Shown: positions 60,525-64,000 of the stretch, piece after piece
How the letters are laid out: every line of letters begins with the position of its first letter
How positions within the stretch are numbered: position 1 is the stretch's first letter
DNA from: Flavobacterium sp. IB48
GTDB taxonomy: Bacteria > Bacteroidota > Bacteroidia > Flavobacteriales > Flavobacteriaceae
DNA length: 64,000 nt
NCBI RefSeq assembly: GCF_016405855.1
Contig: NZ_JAEFCA010000006.1
Coordinates: forward strand, 1 to 64,000
Reading direction: 5' to 3'
Notes under the pieces: model-generated
The model's database searches: none
The model's input: only the letters and a program-made list of their open reading frames with translations
Told to the model about the DNA's origin: nothing
Made by a program: the position numbers and the translations under genes

Positions 60525-61418
60525 CTATTTACTTCTAGGATGCGCACCTCTATACACTTTCTTAAGCTCCGCTAAACTATTATGAGTATAAACTTGCGTA
60601 GACGCCAAACTAGAATGCCCTAGTAATTCTTTAACTGAATTCAAATCTGCCCCATTATTCAAAAGGTGTGCTGCAAAAGTATGACGAAGCACATGCGGAC
60701 TTTTTTTTACCTTTTCTGAGACCCTACTAAAGTATGAATTTATTAAACGATAAACAAAAGATTCGCTCAATTTTAACCCTTTTTTCGAAACAAAAAAACA
60801 CTCATAATTTACCAAACTATCCAAATCATCCCTTTCCTTTACATACAAATCAATCTGATCTGCAATAATCGGCAAAATCGGAATAATGCGCTCTTTATTT
60901 CTTTTTCCCAAAACCTTAATCAAACCATTTGAACGATCCACATTTTTAATCATCAAATTAATCAATTCCGCTCGACGCATCCCTGTCACATAAAACATCT
61001 CCACAATAAGCCTATCTCTTATTTCCTCAAAACCAACAGGAGCACCTATCACTGTAAACAAATCAGCCAGTTCTTTTTCCGAAAAAGGAATCTGAACCAC
61101 TTTGGGCGTTTTTAGAGATTTATGCTTCAGCATAGGATTAACCTCTATTTGTTTTGTTTTCAAAAGAAATTTATAAAATGCTTTTAAAGAAGCCATTTTT
61201 CTATTGATGGAAACATTCGAAATACCCTGATCAACCAAAAAAACGATCCAACTTCTTACCTGGCTATAATTAACCAAATCAATACTCTCTTGATCAAAAG
61301 ATTCTTTCACAAAAGATCCAAAAGACACAATATCATTCAAGTAAGCTCCAACTGTATGTACAGAATATTTTTTTTCCAATAAAAGATAATCCGAAAAAGC
61401 TTCTTTATTTGTTTTCAT
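60525..61418 (-). CDS. xerC: Tyrosine recombinase of XerC/XerD type
   Basis: A 297-residue recombinase. An N-terminal core-binding domain is followed by the catalytic domain with Arg in VTGMRRAEL, Lys in the beta-hairpin (LGKRNKERIIP), H-x-x-R in SPHVLRHTFAAH, His in LLGHSSLA and nucleophile Tyr in TQVYTH. XerC/XerD resolve chromosome dimers at dif. The length and its conserved neighbours (rpsU, hpf) indicate the housekeeping recombinase and not a mobile integrase; whether it is C or D is uncertain. Confidence 0.9.
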   Translation of the reverse strand: MKTNKEAFSDYLLLEKKYSVHTVGAYLNDIVSFGSFVKESFDQESIDLVNYSQVRSWIVFLVDQGISNVSINRKMASLKAFYKFLLKTKQIEVNPMLKHKSLKTPKVVQIPFSEKELADLFTVIGAPVGFEEIRDRLIVEMFYVTGMRRAELINLMIKNVDRSNGLIKVLGKRNKERIIPILPIIADQIDLYVKERDDLDSLVNYECFFVSKKGLKLSESFVYRLINSYFSRVSEKVKKSPHVLRHTFAAHLLNNGADLNSVKELLGHSSLASTQVYTHNSLAELKKVYRGAHPRSK

Positions 61419-61433
61419 AATTTAAATATTAAG

Positions 61434-61483
61434 CACAAAAAAACCGTTAGTATCAAAATTAAAACATTTTGACCACTAACGGT
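61434..61483 (-). terminator. Terminator after rpsU
   Basis: ACCGTTAGT (61443-61451) pairs with ACTAACGGT (61475-61483), with an inner TCAAAA/TTTTGA stem. On the minus strand TTTTTTT follows, which limits read-through from rpsU into xerC. Confidence 0.85.
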
Positions 61484-61506
61484 AATTATTTTTAAAAAGC
61501 TAAATA

Positions 61507-61701
61507 CTAACTTTCTAAACTGTCTTTCAAGCCTTGAATGTAAGCTGCTTTTTGAATTTGAGCTCTTTTGATAACAGATGGTTTAATAAAAGCAGTACGT
61601 GCTCTTAATTGACGAACAGTTCCTGTTTTATCAAATTTTCTTTTATAGCGCTTTAATGCTCTATCGATATTTTCTCCGTCTTTAATTGGTATAATTAACA
61701 T
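61507..61701 (-). CDS. rpsU: Ribosomal protein bS21
   Basis: A 64-residue basic protein of the small subunit (MLIIPIKDGENIDRALKRY start, RAR core). In the F. johnsoniae ribosome bS21 helps to hide the 3' end of 16S rRNA, blocking the anti-Shine-Dalgarno sequence; a C-terminal Tyr is reported to take part, and here Tyr54 lies in QKAAYIQG. Unlike every other gene I inspected in this window, it has a full Shine-Dalgarno sequence, which suggests autoregulation through bS21-free ribosomes. A terminator follows, so it is largely monocistronic. Confidence 0.96.
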   Translation of the reverse strand: MLIIPIKDGENIDRALKRYKRKFDKTGTVRQLRARTAFIKPSVIKRAQIQKAAYIQGLKDSLES

Positions 61702-61709
61702 AATATAGA

Positions 61710-61717
61710 CACCTCCT
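61710..61717 (-). promoter_or_regulatory. Strong Shine-Dalgarno sequence of rpsU
   Basis: AGGAGGTG on the minus strand can form eight consecutive pairs with the 3' end of bacterial 16S rRNA (CACCTCCT) and is eight bases from the ATG at 61701. Such sites are very rare in this phylum. Confidence 0.85.
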
Positions 61718-61730
61718 CTCGTTAAGGCTG

Positions 61731-61738
61731 CAAATGTA
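61731..61738 (-). promoter_or_regulatory. Candidate -7 element for rpsU
   Basis: TACATTTG fits TAnnTTTG and is 30 bases from the ATG, so the leader would be only about 23 bases and consist mostly of the Shine-Dalgarno sequence. Upstream, 61742-61775 is a tandem AATTATGAATT-type low-complexity repeat. Confidence 0.5.
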
Positions 61739-61846
61739 TATATTAATTATGAATTATGAATTATAAATTTTAAATTATTTTCACTTAAAACCTATAATCA
61801 GGAAGAAAACTACTATTTACCAACTTCATTTCGTCTTCCAAATGCT

Positions 61847-62986
61847 TTATTTCAATAAGTTTCTAGAAATGACAACCTTTTGGATTTCGGTTGTTCCCTC
61901 TCCTATAGTACATAATTTAGAATCTCTATAGAATTTTTCCACTGGAAAATCTTTAGTGTAACCATAACCTCCATGAATCTGAACAGCATCATTTGCAATT
62001 TTGACACATGCTTCTGAAGCATACATTTTTGCCATAGCACCCGATGTGGTTACTGGTTTATGCTTTTGCTTTAAAAAAGCTGCTTTATGGAGCAATAATT
62101 CTGAAGCCTCAATTTCTGTTGCCATATCTGCTAATTTAAAAGAGATTCCTTGAAAATTACTAATTGGCTGTCCAAATTGATGTCTTTCTTTTGAATATTT
62201 CAATGCAGCTTCATACGCTCCTTTTGAAATTCCTAAAGATAGAGCCCCTATCGAGATTCTCCCGCCATCAAGAATTTTCATTGCCTGAACAAAACCTTCT
62301 CCAACTTCTCCTAATCTATTTTCATCGGGAACTCGACAATTATCAAAAACCAATTCGGCAGTTTCGCTTGCTCTCATTCCTAATTTATTCTCTTTTTTGC
62401 CTGATGAAAAGCCTTTCATTCCCTTTTCAAAAACAAAAGCAGTCATTCCTTTAGAATCTCCTTTTTCTCCAGTTCGCACTACTACAACTGCAACATCTCC
62501 AGAAATACCATGCGTAATAAAGTTTTTAGCACCGTTTACAATCCAATGGTCTCCGTCTTTAACTGCAGTAGTATTCATACCGCCAGCATCTGAACCTGTA
62601 TTGTGTTCTGTTAATCCCCACGCACCTATGAATTCAGCGGTAGCAAGTTTAGGAAGCCATTTTTTCTTTTGCTCTTCGTTTCCGAACGTTAAGATATGAT
62701 TGGTGCATAAAGAATTGTGCGCAGCAACAGACAACCCGATTGATGGATCTACTTTTGAAATTTCTTCTACAACTGTAATATATTCGTGATACCCCAAACC
62801 TGAACCTCCATACTCTTCTGGAACTAAAACTCCCATGAAGCCCATCTCGCCAAGTTGCTTAAACAATTGGATTGGGAAAATTTGCGCTTCGTCCCATTCC
62901 ATTATATAAGGTCTAATATTTTTTTCTGCAAAGTCTTTTATAGACTGTGCAATCATTAGTTGTGTTTCGTTGTAATCAAAGTTCAT
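61847..62986 (-). CDS. Acyl-CoA dehydrogenase
   Basis: A 379-residue FAD enzyme that introduces a trans-2 double bond into acyl-CoA in fatty-acid or amino-acid degradation. WGLTEHNTGSDAGGM (about 132-146) lies at the flavin/substrate site, and the catalytic Glu is in TIGEGTTEIQ near residue 366, the short/medium-chain position. DAVQIHGGYGYTKDFPVEKFYRD is the second signature. Chain-length preference is not readable. It starts 14 bases after the HhH gene stop, so the two may be co-transcribed. Confidence 0.95.
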   Translation of the reverse strand: MNFDYNETQLMIAQSIKDFAEKNIRPYIMEWDEAQIFPIQLFKQLGEMGFMGVLVPEEYGGSGLGYHEYITVVEEISKVDPSIGLSVAAHNSLCTNHILTFGNEEQKKKWLPKLATAEFIGAWGLTEHNTGSDAGGMNTTAVKDGDHWIVNGAKNFITHGISGDVAVVVVRTGEKGDSKGMTAFVFEKGMKGFSSGKKENKLGMRASETAELVFDNCRVPDENRLGEVGEGFVQAMKILDGGRISIGALSLGISKGAYEAALKYSKERHQFGQPISNFQGISFKLADMATEIEASELLLHKAAFLKQKHKPVTTSGAMAKMYASEACVKIANDAVQIHGGYGYTKDFPVEKFYRDSKLCTIGEGTTEIQKVVISRNLLK

Positions 62987-63000
62987 GAGTTAGTTTCTTT

Positions 63001-63888
63001 TTAGAACTCCAAATATAAACTAATTATTTTTGCTTTTTCAACAGGAAAATCTTTAATTTTTGCTAAATCCTCAATATTATTAAAATTTCCGTTCATACTT
63101 CTATAAGTGACTATTTGTTTTGCGAGTGTGTATTTGAAGTATGAAAATTGAGCTAATTCTTTTAATGAAGCCTCATTTACATTTATTTTCTTCAAGTTTG
63201 AAGGAATTACAACTTTAAAATGAGCATTTAATTCATTGACAACTTCTGGAGAAAGCCCCCAAATATCTTTCATTTGTTCCATTGAAACGAATGAACCCAA
63301 AATTTCTTTTTGTTTTAAGATTCTAGAAGACAGCCCTTCTCCTATTCCGTAGATTTTAATCAGATCTTCTTGAGTTGCTTCATTAATATCTAATATTGGA
63401 AACTTTTCTTTTTTTGGAAAACTATTTATACTAAAATCTTTTTTCTCAGTACTATAATTATTTTTATTCTGTTTCCAATCTGGAAATTTAAACAAAGGAG
63501 AAATTTTATCTAATAGTGAATCTGAAACTCCTGTGACTTTCTGAAATTCTTCTGCTGAGTTTACATATTTATTCTCTTTCCGAAATGCCATTAGTCGATC
63601 AATTTCCTCTACCGACATTCCGAGCTTGTATCCTTTATAATCAGAAATAAAATTAGGGTTGAAAAGATAATTAATTGGGCTTACCTTTTTATCGTCTAAC
63701 TTTTCCTGATCGATTTCTGACTGTAGAGCAAGCCATTGCTCTTTTTCAGAACTTTTACTTTCTGAAATATTAAAATCGGATAAATAATAAAACAGTTGCA
63801 ACCCTATCATAATAATGAAGAGCATAAAAAGGCCTATTCGCTGCTGTTTTGTAAAATGAAAATACTTGTTGAAAAACTTAAAATTCAT
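63001..63888 (-). CDS. Membrane-anchored helix-hairpin-helix protein (ComEA-like repeats)
   Basis: A 295-residue protein with an N-terminal membrane helix (about 18-36) and three ComEA-type helix-hairpin-helix units: about 85-135 (GMSVEEIDRLMAFRKEN), about 165-220 (LDINEATQEDLIKIYGIGEGLSSRIL) and about 230-290 (INVNEASLKELAQFSYFKYTLAKQIV). Such repeats bind DNA backbone non-specifically in ComEA, the DNA receptor for natural uptake. The topology suggests a periplasmic DNA-binding role, but no other competence genes are near. The 112 bases to the window end hold nothing recognisable. Confidence 0.85.
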   Translation of the reverse strand: MNFKFFNKYFHFTKQQRIGLFMLFIIMIGLQLFYYLSDFNISESKSSEKEQWLALQSEIDQEKLDDKKVSPINYLFNPNFISDYKGYKLGMSVEEIDRLMAFRKENKYVNSAEEFQKVTGVSDSLLDKISPLFKFPDWKQNKNNYSTEKKDFSINSFPKKEKFPILDINEATQEDLIKIYGIGEGLSSRILKQKEILGSFVSMEQMKDIWGLSPEVVNELNAHFKVVIPSNLKKINVNEASLKELAQFSYFKYTLAKQIVTYRSMNGNFNNIEDLAKIKDFPVEKAKIISLYLEF

Positions 63889-64000
63889 AACTAAAATATT
63901 TTTGCCTGTATAAGAAAGAAAAATCCTTCAAATTTATAATAGAAATTAGTAAGAAAAGTAGTTTTTAAAAAATTATCGAATCTTTTATAAAAGTCCAATT

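Noticed and set aside
60525..61418. Integrase of a mobile element
   Set aside because: The protein has XerC/D length and lies in a conserved housekeeping order; no attachment-site duplications at the neighbouring tRNA genes were seen.

Overview
The window is a chromosomal segment of a Bacteroidota bacterium, most likely a Flavobacterium close to the F. johnsoniae group. The evidence is low GC content, TAnnTTTG-type -7 promoter elements, almost no Shine-Dalgarno sequences (with one striking exception at rpsU), the beta/beta-prime sizes (1271 and 1435 residues), a SurA/MoxR/LysM-NlpC complement typical of the family, and families of short palindromic intergenic repeats common in flavobacteria. 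No rRNA, CRISPR array, IS element or prophage was seen. All assignments come from reading motifs; no database search was run.

Left part (1-15.2 kb): a luciferase-like oxidoreductase and a polysaccharide deacetylase-like protein precede a large Kdp potassium-uptake locus. Its order is a sigma-54-type (NtrC-family) response regulator that carries a one-base frameshift, a 93-residue protein, two tiny one-helix membrane peptides (the second is KdpF), kdpA, kdpB, kdpC, an outer-membrane beta-barrel, a stand-alone KdpD sensory module without a kinase, and a separate HAMP-PAS histidine kinase. Thus the normal KdpD-KdpE pair appears to be replaced by a three-part sigma-54 circuit. Most gene gaps in this locus are filled with inverted repeats. 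A PAP2 phosphatase closes the region.

15.4-23.9 kb: a DNA-damage region. An S24/LexA-like self-cleaving repressor diverges from dinB-dnaE2 (an error-prone polymerase cassette). An exonuclease-GIY-YIG fusion, an AlkB-type repair dioxygenase and a DUF1810 protein follow. 24-34.3 kb: an amino-acid permease, a lipoprotein, a Tam-like methyltransferase, an overlapping histidine kinase/response regulator pair, a LysM-NlpC/P60 hydrolase, and two tandem paralogous secreted kelch proteins that both begin with GTG.

34.3-46 kb: two different aconitases side by side (AcnA type and AcnB type), a MoxR ATPase, a SurA-like chaperone, a lipoprotein alpha-amylase and prfC. 46.3-61.8 kb: the transcription/translation block on the minus strand, read as rpsU, xerC, hpf, tRNA-Thr(TGT), tRNA-Tyr, tRNA-Thr(GGT), tuf, tRNA-Trp, secE, nusG, rplK, rplA, rplJ, rplL, rpoB, rpoC and a DUF3467 gene. 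The right end holds an acyl-CoA dehydrogenase and a helix-hairpin-helix protein.

The observations most worth following are the rewired Kdp regulatory module with its frameshifted activator, the single strong Shine-Dalgarno sequence at rpsU (fitting bS21-dependent control of anti-Shine-Dalgarno access), the repressor-dinB-dnaE2 operator region, and a palindromic micro-insertion flanked by a 3-bp duplication at 15.4 kb.
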